A DNA stretch of 64,000 nt from JAEXZL01 sp049943125. Lineage in GTDB: Bacteria; Bacillota; Clostridia; Clostridiales; Clostridiaceae. The first letter of the stretch is position 1. Every line of letters begins with the position of its first letter. The stretch is from the NCBI RefSeq assembly GCF_049943125.1, contig NZ_CP188040.1, positions 1,612,001 through 1,676,000 of the forward strand, written 5' to 3'. The notes beneath the pieces were generated by a model that saw nothing but the letters and a program-made list of their open reading frames with translations, was not told the origin of the DNA and ran no database searches. This document shows, one piece after another, positions 16,682-25,341 of this stretch. The translations under genes were made by a program, and so were the position numbers.

Positions 16682-17848
16682 ATGGAAAATTATCACCGGT
16701 GCAAGGATAAGCTAAAGAAATCCTTTATGCTTATTCTTGCCCTAGTCATCCCTTTCTTATTTGTTAATCTAGATTTTTTTGTGGAAGGGTCAGACTCAAC
16801 CTTTACTAGAGGTAAGGACTATGGTTACCATCAGGTAAAGGAAATTAAGCTGTTTTCAAGCAACACATCTATTGAGTATAAGGTAAATAATAGCCCCTCA
16901 GAGGAGAGAGAGAGCCTGCTGTACAAATTTTTTACTCTCTTCAATGCTAAGATTAACGGCATAAGCTTAGTGGTACAGGGGGTTCCCCAGGCAACAGTAT
17001 TAAATAATGAGGAGGCAGAAAGGCTATTAAATAACATAAAGGCATATTATGTTAATAAGCTGCCTCTATCAGGTAATTCTGTAGAAAGCATCGAAATAAA
17101 AGAAGATATATACTTTGAACAGGTAGAGTGTCATCCATGGGAAATAGACACCATGGAGCTCGCATTAAATAATCTTATTGAGCTTGCAGAGATGGAGAAG
17201 CTTAATATTCAGACCACCCTTAAGAAGTCTTATAATGAAGCTATAGCTCCCAAGGTAGTAATACAAAATTCAGAGGAGTTAAATTATGGAGAGGAAAAAA
17301 GTCAGCAGGGTGAAGAAGGTCTGAAGGAAGTTGAGAAGAAGCTTATATATAATAATGATAGCCTTATATATGAAGAGATAATTAACGAGAATATTGTAAA
17401 GGAAGCCAAGGATACCTTAATAACTAAAGGAATGAAAATATCTGAGGATAATCTAGCTCAGGTAATAGCAATTCCTTCAAGAGGAAGTATATCCTCTAAT
17501 TATGGGGTACGCTGGGGAAGGCTTCATAAGGGCACGGATTTTGCTGCAGATATAGGGGATCCTATAATTGCTGCCTTAACTGGAACTGTAAAGGAAGCCG
17601 GCTTTGAGGACGGCTATGGGTACATGGTTTTAATAGATCATGGAGAAGGGATTGAAACCCTGTATGGCCACTGCAGTGAGCTGAAGGTAAAGGCAGGAGA
17701 CAGGGTAGAAAAGGGCCAGGTCATTGCCCTAGTAGGAAATACAGGCAGAAGTACAGGACCACACCTTCATTTCGAGGTGAGGGTAAATGGTGAGGCCAAG
17801 GACTCTCTAAATTATCTGCCATTAAAAAGTCTTCAGCCTAATAATTGA
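16682..17848 (+). CDS. M23 (LytM) family metallopeptidase with N-terminal membrane anchor
   Basis: A 388-residue exported murein peptidase candidate. A hydrophobic segment at about residues 15-35 acts as signal or anchor. A middle region has a G5-like stretch (EEIINENIVKEAKDTLITKG). The C-terminal M23 domain shows GVRWGRLHKGTDFAAD (zinc His and Asp), then TLYGHCSEL and the HLHFEV motif. Peptidases of this kind cut peptide cross-links and often act in division or sporulation. Monocistronic; ends before a long terminator hairpin. Confidence 0.88.
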   Translation: MENYHRCKDKLKKSFMLILALVIPFLFVNLDFFVEGSDSTFTRGKDYGYHQVKEIKLFSSNTSIEYKVNNSPSEERESLLYKFFTLFNAKINGISLVVQGVPQATVLNNEEAERLLNNIKAYYVNKLPLSGNSVESIEIKEDIYFEQVECHPWEIDTMELALNNLIELAEMEKLNIQTTLKKSYNEAIAPKVVIQNSEELNYGEEKSQQGEEGLKEVEKKLIYNNDSLIYEEIINENIVKEAKDTLITKGMKISEDNLAQVIAIPSRGSISSNYGVRWGRLHKGTDFAADIGDPIIAALTGTVKEAGFEDGYGYMVLIDHGEGIETLYGHCSELKVKAGDRVEKGQVIALVGNTGRSTGPHLHFEVRVNGEAKDSLNYLPLKSLQPNN

Positions 17849-17910
17849 TCATATAATAGAATAATTTAAGTAAAAAACAAAATTAAATAGCTTAAATAAA
17901 GACAATAAAT

Positions 17911-17980
17911 AAAGACAACAGGAAAAGCTTTATGGTGTTATCTCAACATGGATAGCACACTTTTCCGGTTGTCTTTATCT
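17911..17980. terminator. Long hairpin between convergent M23 and subtilase genes
   Basis: AAAGACAAC and GGAAAAG (17911-17927) pair with CTTTTCC and GTTGTCTTT (17960-17976). An inner arm, GTGTTATC/GATAGCAC, extends the stem to more than 20 pairs. It serves both strands. Confidence 0.85.
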
Positions 17981-17995
17981 TATATTTAATAATAT

Positions 17996-19195
17996 TTATA
18001 TTTCCTTAAAAAGCTTTTTAATGTCAACCATACCCTCTCCCTGCTGATACCTAGGAAGGTCGCAGCTGTTGGAGGCCACCTTTAAAAGCGCCTTGATATC
18101 CTTGTACTTTAGCTCAGGCCTCTCCTGTAAGATAAGAGCACAGAGGCCTGTAATATAAGCACAGGCTCCTGAGGTTCCTGTAAAGGTAGTGTAAGGCTCT
18201 GATAAGGAAGAAGGATATAGCTTCATTCCTTTCTTTTCTGAAATGTAGTTTTTATTTGTGTTTAAGGAGCAGATATCTACGGCAGCAGCAGCTATATCAG
18301 GCTTAGACCCTCGATTAACAGGCCCGCAGGAGGAGTTACAATAGCTTTTAATACCCTGAGTAGTATCCAAGCCTCCTACAGTGATACACTCAGCAAGGGC
18401 GGCTATACCCTCTATGGTGCCTTCCTTATTAGGATTGCTCCCAGAAGGGACTATAGTTATTAAGTCTTTTTCTGCTGCAATAGTAAAGAGCTTTTGAAAG
18501 ACCTCCAATATTAAAAAATCGCTGTTATAAAGCTCAAAGGGGAGGCATAGAACTCTTATGTTATGTTCCTTTGAGGTGTCTATAAGACTTTCTAAGGCGA
18601 AAAGAACCGCTGAAGAATAAGCCTTTCCCAGGGAATTAAAAGCCTTATAGCAATAGAAGTTAGCCTCGGGAGCTAATCCTTTATATATACCCTTGGACAG
18701 GCTACCATTTCCTCCTATGATGCCGCAGACATAGGTGCCGTGGCCATAATCATCATAAGGATATCTATACTCTCCAACTAAGTCTACGAAGCCTTTTATT
18801 CTGTTGAAGGGAGTTATCAGGTCCCCATGAGGGTATACCCCTGAATCTATAACTCCAATGGAAATATTCCTTCCTGTGAGCTTAAACCTTTCAGGAAAGC
18901 GTATTTTATTGGCACCATGAACATCTTTTCCGCATAAGAAACAGTAGGTGTCTCTAGCTACCCACTTAACCTCAGGAAATTCTATCAGCTGAATTATACT
19001 GCTGGCTGGCATTATGGCACAGATGATAGAGCAGTGCTTTAAGGTATATAGAACAGTACCTCTATAGGAGGTAATTTTTTTTTCTATGTTATTAATGAAT
19101 TTTGTACAATAGATAAGTACTCTGTACTTCTTGTAATATTCCTTCTTTAAAGAGTAGGCAAGATTACCCTCAAGCTTATTCTTAAACCAAATCAT
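17996..19195 (-). CDS. Subtilisin-like (S8) serine protease, no signal peptide
   Basis: A 399-residue peptidase. The catalytic Asp is in IGVIDSGVYPHGD, the His in DYGHGTYVCGIIGGNG and the Ser in FTGTSGACAYITG. About 75 residues before the domain look like an I9-type inhibitor propeptide (YRVLIYCTKFINNIEKK to VKWVARD). The frame is open from 19255, but the ATG ending at 19195 has GGAG eight bases upstream. There is no signal peptide, so it may be an intracellular subtilisin or exported in another way. Confidence 0.9.
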   Translation of the reverse strand: MIWFKNKLEGNLAYSLKKEYYKKYRVLIYCTKFINNIEKKITSYRGTVLYTLKHCSIICAIMPASSIIQLIEFPEVKWVARDTYCFLCGKDVHGANKIRFPERFKLTGRNISIGVIDSGVYPHGDLITPFNRIKGFVDLVGEYRYPYDDYGHGTYVCGIIGGNGSLSKGIYKGLAPEANFYCYKAFNSLGKAYSSAVLFALESLIDTSKEHNIRVLCLPFELYNSDFLILEVFQKLFTIAAEKDLITIVPSGSNPNKEGTIEGIAALAECITVGGLDTTQGIKSYCNSSCGPVNRGSKPDIAAAAVDICSLNTNKNYISEKKGMKLYPSSLSEPYTTFTGTSGACAYITGLCALILQERPELKYKDIKALLKVASNSCDLPRYQQGEGMVDIKKLFKEI

Positions 19196-19279
19196 ATAAT
19201 ATCTCCATAAATGCTTACAGTATATATTATATGAAATTCTCGAAAAAGGTAGCACGTTTATGGTGCAAATTAATAATTA

Positions 19280-19714
19280 TTAATGGAACCTCCATTTAAA
19301 AATTACTATCCCTGCAATCATCACTAGAACTCCTAGGACTTCATTGAAGGAAAACCTTGTCTTTGCTACACCAAACAAGCCAAAGGCTTCAAGAATTGCA
19401 GCGGTGAGAAGCTGAGCAACGAGTATTATTGCCACAGCATAGGTAGGACCAAGATTTCTCATGCCAATCATAACAGTTAGAATGATAAGTACCCCTAAAA
19501 CCCCTCCCAAAAGATAGATTTTATTTACGTCTCTTACTTCTTTAAAGCTGCCCTTGCCAAAGAAAAACACTGCTATAAGGGTTAAGATAAACGCACTGCC
19601 CTGAACTATGGTATTGGTTTCCCAAAGGCCTATTTTATCTGAGAGCTTTGTATTGAAGATTCCCTGGAAGCTCATAAGAGCCCCTGCAATTATAGAAAAA
19701 ATAATTCCCATCAT
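19280..19714 (-). CDS. DMT superfamily transporter, DUF606/YdcZ type
   Basis: A 144-residue membrane protein with four to five hydrophobic helices covering nearly its whole length. It begins MMGIIFSIIAGALMSFQGIF, as is typical of YdcZ/DUF606 half-size DMT transporters, which work as dimers. Later it shows GVLGVLIILTVMIGMRNLGP and the closing GVLVMIAGIVIFKW. Start ATG after GAGGTGAT. The substrate is unknown. Confidence 0.8.
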   Translation of the reverse strand: MMGIIFSIIAGALMSFQGIFNTKLSDKIGLWETNTIVQGSAFILTLIAVFFFGKGSFKEVRDVNKIYLLGGVLGVLIILTVMIGMRNLGPTYAVAIILVAQLLTAAILEAFGLFGVAKTRFSFNEVLGVLVMIAGIVIFKWRFH

Positions 19715-19765
19715 TATTAAATCACCTCAAGGGTAGTTTAACCTTAATGGGAAAGTTATATTATA

Positions 19766-19793
19766 TAAAAATAAAAACTCCTAAAAATAGGAG
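19766..19793 (-). terminator. Terminator after the dUTPase-like gene
   Basis: On the minus strand, CTCCTA-TTTTT-TAGGAG is followed by TTTTTATTTTT directly after the stop codon. Confidence 0.8.
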
Positions 19794-20249
19794 CTAAGCT
19801 TGCTTTAAATAAGCATTAATTATCATTTCTTCCGTAAGGCCCAGACTCTTACCTATGCTCAAGAAGTCTTCGATAAGTGTTATATAGTGGTCTTTAGAAG
19901 AAGTAGTAAGAAGATCATTTATATCTACATATAAATTTAAAAATTGATCACTTAAACAATAATCATTAGATTTTATCTCTATAGAATCGATATTAGTATA
20001 ACCTTTAAACATTCCTACAGTTAGGATGCAGCTGAGAACATTTATGTACTTTTGAAGTATGTAATCAGGATCTGTAGTTTCGGAGTCCTCCCAGTATTTG
20101 AAGCATTTGGTAGCATTGGCGAGGTTACCTACCCTGACATTAAGTGCTAGAAGTTTTCTTGCATTTAGTTTGTACTCGTCTAAGTTAGTAAGAACTTTTA
20201 AATTTTTGTTTCTCTCAGCTTGCGTCTTAAAAAGGTTCTTTAAATCCAT
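19794..20249 (-). CDS. dUTPase_2-like protein lacking catalytic acidic residues
   Basis: A 151-residue protein whose layout matches the all-alpha dimeric dUTPase family (PF08761). It opens DLKNLFKTQAERN, has a core of LLALNVRVGNLANATKCFKYW, and a second helix ILQKYINVLSCILTVG. In active members the core reads ELGELANE and the second helix carries E-x-x-D metal ligands. Here the acidic positions are Arg, Asn, Ala, Lys and Asn. The fold is probably kept while catalysis is lost. Another role (binding, regulation) or a relic are both possible. Monocistronic with a tight terminator. Confidence 0.65.
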   Translation of the reverse strand: MDLKNLFKTQAERNKNLKVLTNLDEYKLNARKLLALNVRVGNLANATKCFKYWEDSETTDPDYILQKYINVLSCILTVGMFKGYTNIDSIEIKSNDYCLSDQFLNLYVDINDLLTTSSKDHYITLIEDFLSIGKSLGLTEEMIINAYLKQA

Positions 20250-20432
20250 TATTTTATCCCCCTACTCTGCTTTGGGCACTGATATTTCTATTTTACATAA
20301 TATAAAGATAAATGAAAAGTTGGGTAAACGAATACAGAAAAATAAATTTATTTTAAATTTTTTTATTATGATTTTTAGCAGTTATTTGTAAAAAATAGTG
20401 AAAAAACCCCAGTAAAATGGAAAGGAACAATA

Positions 20433-20462
20433 TAAAAAAGCACCATATAAAATATGATGCTT
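20433..20462 (-). terminator. Terminator after the 2H phosphoesterase gene
   Basis: On the minus strand AAGCATCATAT and ATATGGTGCTT pair over 11 positions (one G-T) around TTT, then a T tract. Confidence 0.75.
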
Positions 20463-20495
20463 AAAAACACTCTGTTTATTCATAACTTACATTTA

Positions 20496-21044
20496 TTAAA
20501 AATATCTCAGGGGATAGCTCTTAACCACAGTTTCCTTTTTGTTGTTATTGGACTTCCATAGCTCTATCCTTGATACTTTAGGCATTCTAAAAAAATCGTC
20601 CCTTTTGGTAATTGTGTATCCCTTACTAGGGTCTATTTTATTCCATTCTCTTGGAGGATGGTTAGCGCTTAATAAGGATAGCTGAAGCTCAGGACTTTCT
20701 GGTGCAGGCTTAACATTGAAGCCATGAAGCTTTAAGGTATCGTTTATAGATCTTGCTAATCTTTTTATGTAGCCCTTGCTTACTACCTTTAAGCTTAAGG
20801 CTTTACGGCTTTCATCAAATAGCATTGTATCTGTCAGCTCTATTTTAAATCTTGAGTAGGGCTTAACTATTTTAGTAAGAAGATGGTCGAGCTTATTTAG
20901 ATCTGGATCCTCTACAATGTCTAGTGTAATATGGAGAGTAGGAAGATTTTTGTAAAGCCTATATTTTTTTGATAGGGATTTTTGTGTTGTTTCTATTGTT
21001 TTAGTGGACTCATCGTCAAATAATGCTACTAAATAATATTTCAT
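20496..21044 (-). CDS. 2'-5' RNA ligase / 2H phosphoesterase-like protein
   Basis: A 182-residue protein resembling the 2H phosphoesterase superfamily. The first H-x-T motif is present in LPTLHITLDIVE near residue 50. The second, expected around residue 138, reads QLSLLSA, so its His is replaced by Gln. Between them is the usual FKIELTDTMLFDES strand. The frame is open from 21083, but the ATG ending at 21044 has AGGAG six bases upstream. With only one of the two catalytic His, hydrolase or ligase activity is doubtful. Confidence 0.65.
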   Translation of the reverse strand: MKYYLVALFDDESTKTIETTQKSLSKKYRLYKNLPTLHITLDIVEDPDLNKLDHLLTKIVKPYSRFKIELTDTMLFDESRKALSLKVVSKGYIKRLARSINDTLKLHGFNVKPAPESPELQLSLLSANHPPREWNKIDPSKGYTITKRDDFFRMPKVSRIELWKSNNNKKETVVKSYPLRYF

Positions 21045-21608
21045 AGTATCTCCTAACCTCTTATGTAAAATACTTCTATACAATTATAGCATATAAACAT
21101 TTACAAAAAAACACGTATAATTAAAAAGATAATGTAAAAACTATAACCATGAGCTATTAGTGATACAATACCTAGTTATGGGAATATACCTCCTAATTAT
21201 TTTTTAGCATTTTATCATAATCTGATTTTTAATAAAAAATGGTCACTATAATTTAGTGATCATTTTTTATTAGCTATTAATTTTGGTAAAAGTTTACACG
21301 AATATTATAAAGAGATATTTATTAATCAATTAAGAATGTTTCTTTCAATTAGCAAATTATCAATAAAATACCATATATTTTTTGTATAAAATACTTAAAC
21401 TTTGGTATAAATCTACGAGAATATTATGTTATAATAAAACTTATGAGATTGTCCAAAAAAATTTTATGTTTTTTAGGATTATTTGCGTTTTGATTTAAAT
21501 TAAACTTAATTTACATTTGATTATTAGAAATTTAGCTTTAGTAAATAGATGAATGATAAGAAAGATAAGATGTTATTAAATAATTCAAGTTTGACAAGGG
21601 TGGAAATT
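21045..21608. other. Long non-coding gap upstream of murA
   Basis: Contains a hairpin with flanking A and T runs (21234-21269), then two imperfect copies of a 28-bp element starting TTTGGTA (21282-21309 and 21401-21428, 22 of 28 identical). TATAAT lies at 21430-21435. No ORF is credible here; an ATG at 21549 in frame with murA lacks a ribosome-binding site. Confidence 0.5.
21234..21269. terminator. Terminator-like hairpin in the murA upstream gap
   Basis: TCACTA (21243-21248) pairs with TAGTGA (21254-21259); the stem extends through flanking A and T runs, so it could terminate in either direction. Confidence 0.6.
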
Positions 21609-22865
21609 ATGGAAAGATTAATTATAAAAGGTGGAAATTCCTTAAATGGAACTGTAGATATAAATGGTGCAAAAAATGCAGCAGTGGCAATTATTCCTGC
21701 TGCGATAATGGCTAGTGAAGGAATATGTGTAATTGATAATATACCGGATATAGAGGATGTTCATTGCCTTGAAAGAATAATAGAAGAGCTTGGTGCTGGA
21801 CTTAAAATAAACAAAAATAGTATTGAAATTGACAGCACAAGCATTACAAGGACAGCAGCCTGTACAGAGGATGTAAGAAGAATGAGAGCTTCCTATTACT
21901 TAATAGGAGCACTTTTAGCAAGATTTAAGGAAGCAAAGGTAGAGCTTCCTGGAGGATGTCCTATAGGTGTAAGACCCATAGACCAACATATTAAAGGCTT
22001 TGAAGCCTTAGGTGCAACAGTTACCATAGAGCATGGAGCAGCCAATGTTAAGGCTGATAAGCTTGTGGGAGCTAATATTTTCTTTGATGTGGTTAGTGTA
22101 GGAGCAACAATAAATGTTATGCTGGCAGCTACCATGGCAGAAGGAGTGACTACCCTAGAAAATGTTGCTAAGGAGCCTCATGTAGTTGATGTGGCTAACT
22201 TCTTAAACAGCATGGGTGCTAATATTAGAGGTGCTGGAACTGATATAATTAAAATTAAAGGTGTTAAGAGCCTTAAGGGCTGTGCTTATAGTGTTATTCC
22301 TGACCAGATAGAGGCGGGAACCTTTATGATTGCAGCAGCAGCTTGTGGTGGAGATGTTACCATCACTAATATAATACCAAAGCATATGGAGTCTATTTCT
22401 GCTAAGCTTATAGAAGCTGGAGTAGAGGTAGTAGAAGGTGATGACAGCATAAGGGTAATATCTGCTGGCAAGCTAAAGGGTGTTAATGTAAAGACAACTC
22501 CTTATCCTGGTTTCCCTACAGATGTACAGCAGCCTATGACTGCTATGCTCTGTGTTGCTTCCGGAAGAAGTATAATCACTGAAAGCATATGGGAGAGCAG
22601 ATTTAAGCATTTAGATGAGCTTAAGAAGATGGGGGCATCTGCTAAGGTAGAAGGTAGAATTGCCATCTTAGAAGGAGTAGAAAAGCTTACAGGAGCAGTA
22701 GTTAAGGCTACAGACCTAAGAGCTGGAGCAGCTATGGTTATTGCTGGCATGATGGCAGATGGCGAAACAGAAATATATAATATAGAGCATATAGATAGAG
22801 GTTACCCTCATATTGAAGATAAATTCAGAAGCTTAGGAGCGGATATACGCAGAATAAATGACTAA
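21609..22865 (+). CDS. murA: UDP-N-acetylglucosamine 1-carboxyvinyltransferase
   Basis: A 418-residue enzyme that transfers enolpyruvate from PEP to UDP-GlcNAc, the first step of peptidoglycan synthesis in the cytoplasm. The N-terminal GGNSLNGTVDINGAKNAA holds the conserved Lys-Asn pair. The catalytic Cys is in LPGGCPIGVRPID near residue 116. The C-terminus has DLRAGAAMVIAGM and the HIDRGYPHIEDKF segment. The frame is open from 21549, but ATG 21609 is preceded by GGGTGG and gives the normal N-terminus MERLIIKGG. It lies 15 bases before walJ, so the two are probably cotranscribed. Confidence 0.96.
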   Translation: MERLIIKGGNSLNGTVDINGAKNAAVAIIPAAIMASEGICVIDNIPDIEDVHCLERIIEELGAGLKINKNSIEIDSTSITRTAACTEDVRRMRASYYLIGALLARFKEAKVELPGGCPIGVRPIDQHIKGFEALGATVTIEHGAANVKADKLVGANIFFDVVSVGATINVMLAATMAEGVTTLENVAKEPHVVDVANFLNSMGANIRGAGTDIIKIKGVKSLKGCAYSVIPDQIEAGTFMIAAAACGGDVTITNIIPKHMESISAKLIEAGVEVVEGDDSIRVISAGKLKGVNVKTTPYPGFPTDVQQPMTAMLCVASGRSIITESIWESRFKHLDELKKMGASAKVEGRIAILEGVEKLTGAVVKATDLRAGAAMVIAGMMADGETEIYNIEHIDRGYPHIEDKFRSLGADIRRIND

Positions 22866-22880
22866 TGGGGGAATGAACAT

Positions 22881-23672
22881 ATGAGAATTTGCTCGCTGTA
22901 TAGCGGCAGTAGTGGTAACAGTATTTTTGTAGCCAGTGATAGTGCCAAGGTGCTTATTGATGCAGGACTTCCTGGTAAGAATATTGAAGCTGCCTTGAAG
23001 GAGATTAATGAGGACCCTCATACAATAGATGGAATATTTATAACCCATGAGCACTCAGATCATATTAAAGGCGTTGGAGTTATGTCTAGAAAGTATGACA
23101 TACCCATTTATGCTAACGAAGCAACCTGGAATAGCATGCTTCCTTCCATAGGGAAGATAAAGGAGCATAATATAAAAATCATTGAAAGAAGGAGTGTCAC
23201 TCCTATAAAGGATATGGAGATTATATGCTTTAATATCCCTCATGATGCCATTGCTCCTATGGGCTATACCCTTCAATCAAAGGGGAAGAAAATCAGCGTT
23301 GCTACGGATCTAGGCACCTTTACTGAAGAGGTTAAATATAATATAAAGGATTCCGATGTGATTTTATTAGAGAGCAATCACGATGTTCAGATGCTTAAGT
23401 TTGGTCCCTATCCTTACCCTCTAAAAAGGAGGGTATTAAGTGAAATAGGACATTTATCCAATGAAGCCTGTGGTGCTGCTCTTGTAGATATCCATGATGA
23501 GTCTAAGCCCAGAAGGATAATTCTTGGACATTTAAGTAATACTAATAATTATCCCGAGCTGGCTTATCAGACGGTTTTAAATATATTAAATGAAAATAAG
23601 ATCAATGTTGAAAGTGATATGATATTACATATGGCCGATAGAAAGGGACCTAGCAGCTATCTAGAGCTGTAA
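22881..23672 (+). CDS. walJ: Metallo-beta-lactamase-fold hydrolase, WalJ/YycJ type
   Basis: A 263-residue MBL-fold protein. The metal site THEHSDH is near residues 54-60, with further ligands in IPHDAIAPMGY, VATDLG and the closing LGHLSNTNN. The SGSSGNS start and the overall order match the WalJ (YycJ) exonuclease-like family linked to replication and cell-wall control. The next gene is the small CxxH/CxxC protein that normally follows walJ in Firmicutes, which supports the call. ATG after GGGGG. Confidence 0.92.
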   Translation: MRICSLYSGSSGNSIFVASDSAKVLIDAGLPGKNIEAALKEINEDPHTIDGIFITHEHSDHIKGVGVMSRKYDIPIYANEATWNSMLPSIGKIKEHNIKIIERRSVTPIKDMEIICFNIPHDAIAPMGYTLQSKGKKISVATDLGTFTEEVKYNIKDSDVILLESNHDVQMLKFGPYPYPLKRRVLSEIGHLSNEACGAALVDIHDESKPRRIILGHLSNTNNYPELAYQTVLNILNENKINVESDMILHMADRKGPSSYLEL

Positions 23673-23698
23673 TTACAAAGTGTAAAGAAGGGATACCG

Positions 23699-23869
23699 AT
23701 GAAAAAAGCTATTTATTGCTGTGAAGAGCACGTAGATATGGCCTTTGATGATTTTTTATTGGAAATAGAAGAAACTCCTGATCTCATGAAGGTAGATAAG
23801 GATACTTCCTGCGATTATTGCAGTGAAAAAGCCTTATATTGTCTTGAATCTAATTTCAGTATAGAGTAA
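23699..23869 (+). CDS. CxxH/CxxC protein (BA_5709 family)
   Basis: A 56-residue ORF not in the longer ORF set. It begins MKKAIYCCEEHVDMAFDDF and has Cys-x-x-His near residue 8 and Cys-x-x-Cys (CDYC) near residue 38, the pattern of the small CxxH/CxxC family that sits next to walJ in many Firmicutes. Probably zinc-binding; function unknown. GAAGGG is spaced six bases before the ATG, and it starts 26 bases after walJ. Confidence 0.85.
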   Translation: MKKAIYCCEEHVDMAFDDFLLEIEETPDLMKVDKDTSCDYCSEKALYCLESNFSIE

Positions 23870-23912
23870 AATTAGTTACAAATTAACATTTGCGAAAAAG
23901 AGGAGATAAGAT

Positions 23913-24416
23913 ATGAGTTTATATAAGCAGTGGACTGATATGGTGGTTGATTATGTAAAGCATAAGGGTGAAAATGCTTTTTGGAATGAGTACAGTGACA
24001 TTGAAGAAAGAATTTATAGAAAGCTCTTAGCTAACCATGAAGAAGTTAAGACAATCACTATAGCTGAAATGGCTGAGGAATTTAAAACCACTAACGAATT
24101 TATCATGGGTTTCTTAGATGGAATTAATGATAGTCTTAAAAATCCTTATGATTTAGAGACAGTAGAGGCAGATACAGAATTAGCCTTAGATATTGATTAT
24201 GAAAAGCTATATTTCAATATGCTTGATGCAAAGGCAGATTATCTCTTTAATCTACCACAATGGGAAGGTATATTCTCTCCAGAGAAGAGAAAAGAGATAC
24301 AGAAAAGCTATAAGGACTCTAAGACTGTAGTTAATGAGAACAAGGTTGGAAGAAATGACCCTTGTCCATGCGGTAGTGGAAAGAAATATAAAAAATGCTG
24401 CGGTAAAACAGCTTAA
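23913..24416 (+). CDS. SEC-C motif protein
   Basis: A 167-residue protein. The C-terminus carries a complete SEC-C zinc motif (NDPCPCGSGKKYKKCCG), as found at the end of SecA and in many small proteins. The first 120 residues are helical and acidic, beginning YKQWTDMVVDYVKHKG. It may bind ribosomes or SecA-related partners; no direct evidence. ATG after GAGGAG; ends the murA-walJ run with a very strong terminator. Confidence 0.85.
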   Translation: MSLYKQWTDMVVDYVKHKGENAFWNEYSDIEERIYRKLLANHEEVKTITIAEMAEEFKTTNEFIMGFLDGINDSLKNPYDLETVEADTELALDIDYEKLYFNMLDAKADYLFNLPQWEGIFSPEKRKEIQKSYKDSKTVVNENKVGRNDPCPCGSGKKYKKCCGKTA

Positions 24417-24430
24417 AAATAAAAATTAAC

Positions 24431-24477
24431 AGGCATGATGGGAGGTTATTAAAAAAGAACCTCCCATCATGCCTTTT
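24431..24477 (+). terminator. Strong terminator after SEC-C gene
   Basis: AGGCATGATGGGAGGTT (24431-24447) pairs perfectly with AACCTCCCATCATGCCT (24458-24474), then TTT. Confidence 0.95.
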
Positions 24478-24497
24478 GGTATTTATTTTTATTATTT

Positions 24498-25241
24498 TTA
24501 TTTATCCATTTTAAAGCCCTGCTTTTCCAGCACTCCTTTTACCTTAGGATAATACACGATTTTGTACATCTTAGAGGTATTTGTGCTGTAATCTACCTCT
24601 ATTTCCTTTCTTCCTATGCTCTTTAGGTATAGATCCATCTGCTCATCATAGGCATCAATGGAAGGATTGATTTTTGTCTTATCATAGGCATCTTCATGTC
24701 TGAAGCCAGGCATTGGCATTCTAATCTTTTTATCAGGGTCAGCATCAGGATAACCTATAACCAGTCCGTTTAAAGGGAAGGTATACTCTGGAAGACCTAG
24801 AAGCTTTATGACCTCCTCTGGATTTCTCCTTATGCCACCTATAGGTACAGTGCCTAGACCAAAGGATTCCGCTAATATTACTGCTGCTCCCAGCTGCATG
24901 CCTCCGTCGAAGGTCCCTGCTATTATTCCTTCAAGACTTTCATGGATAATCTGCTTATTACCAGCTTTTTCACCTGCCAGGTAGGTTTTGTAGAAGTCCA
25001 TGACAAATATCAAAAATACTGGTGAGTCCTTAACATAGGGCTGATTTCCCACAAGCTCTGCTAATTTTTCTTTTTTAGCTTGATCTCTAACAACTATGAT
25101 GCTAGTATGCTGAGCATTTATAGAATTAGGCATTCTCTGAACTCCAGCAATTATTGCATCAAGGATTTCCTCTGGTACCTCTTGATCCTTATATTTTCTT
25201 ATACTTTTATGGTTGTTAAGAACCTTTACTACCTCATTCAT
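24498..25241 (-). CDS. Nitroreductase family protein (NfsA-like)
   Basis: A 247-residue FMN-dependent oxidoreductase. Typical motifs are NHKSIRKYKDQEVPEEILD at the N-terminus, NSINAQHTSIIVV, and the ESFGLGTVPIGGIRRNPE segment that contacts FMN. The C-terminal extension resembles NfsA/NfrA rather than minimal NfsB. The frame is open from 25250, but ATG ending at 25241 has AAGGGG eight bases upstream. A second, diverged family member lies at 41903-42646. Confidence 0.88.
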   Translation of the reverse strand: MNEVVKVLNNHKSIRKYKDQEVPEEILDAIIAGVQRMPNSINAQHTSIIVVRDQAKKEKLAELVGNQPYVKDSPVFLIFVMDFYKTYLAGEKAGNKQIIHESLEGIIAGTFDGGMQLGAAVILAESFGLGTVPIGGIRRNPEEVIKLLGLPEYTFPLNGLVIGYPDADPDKKIRMPMPGFRHEDAYDKTKINPSIDAYDEQMDLYLKSIGRKEIEVDYSTNTSKMYKIVYYPKVKGVLEKQGFKMDK

Positions 25242-25341
25242 AAAAAACACCCCTTCCTATTAGTGTACATCTACTATTATGCACATATTAATATAAAGAG
25301 GCGATTAAGAATTAAACAACATTATGTAAAAAAATAGTTAA

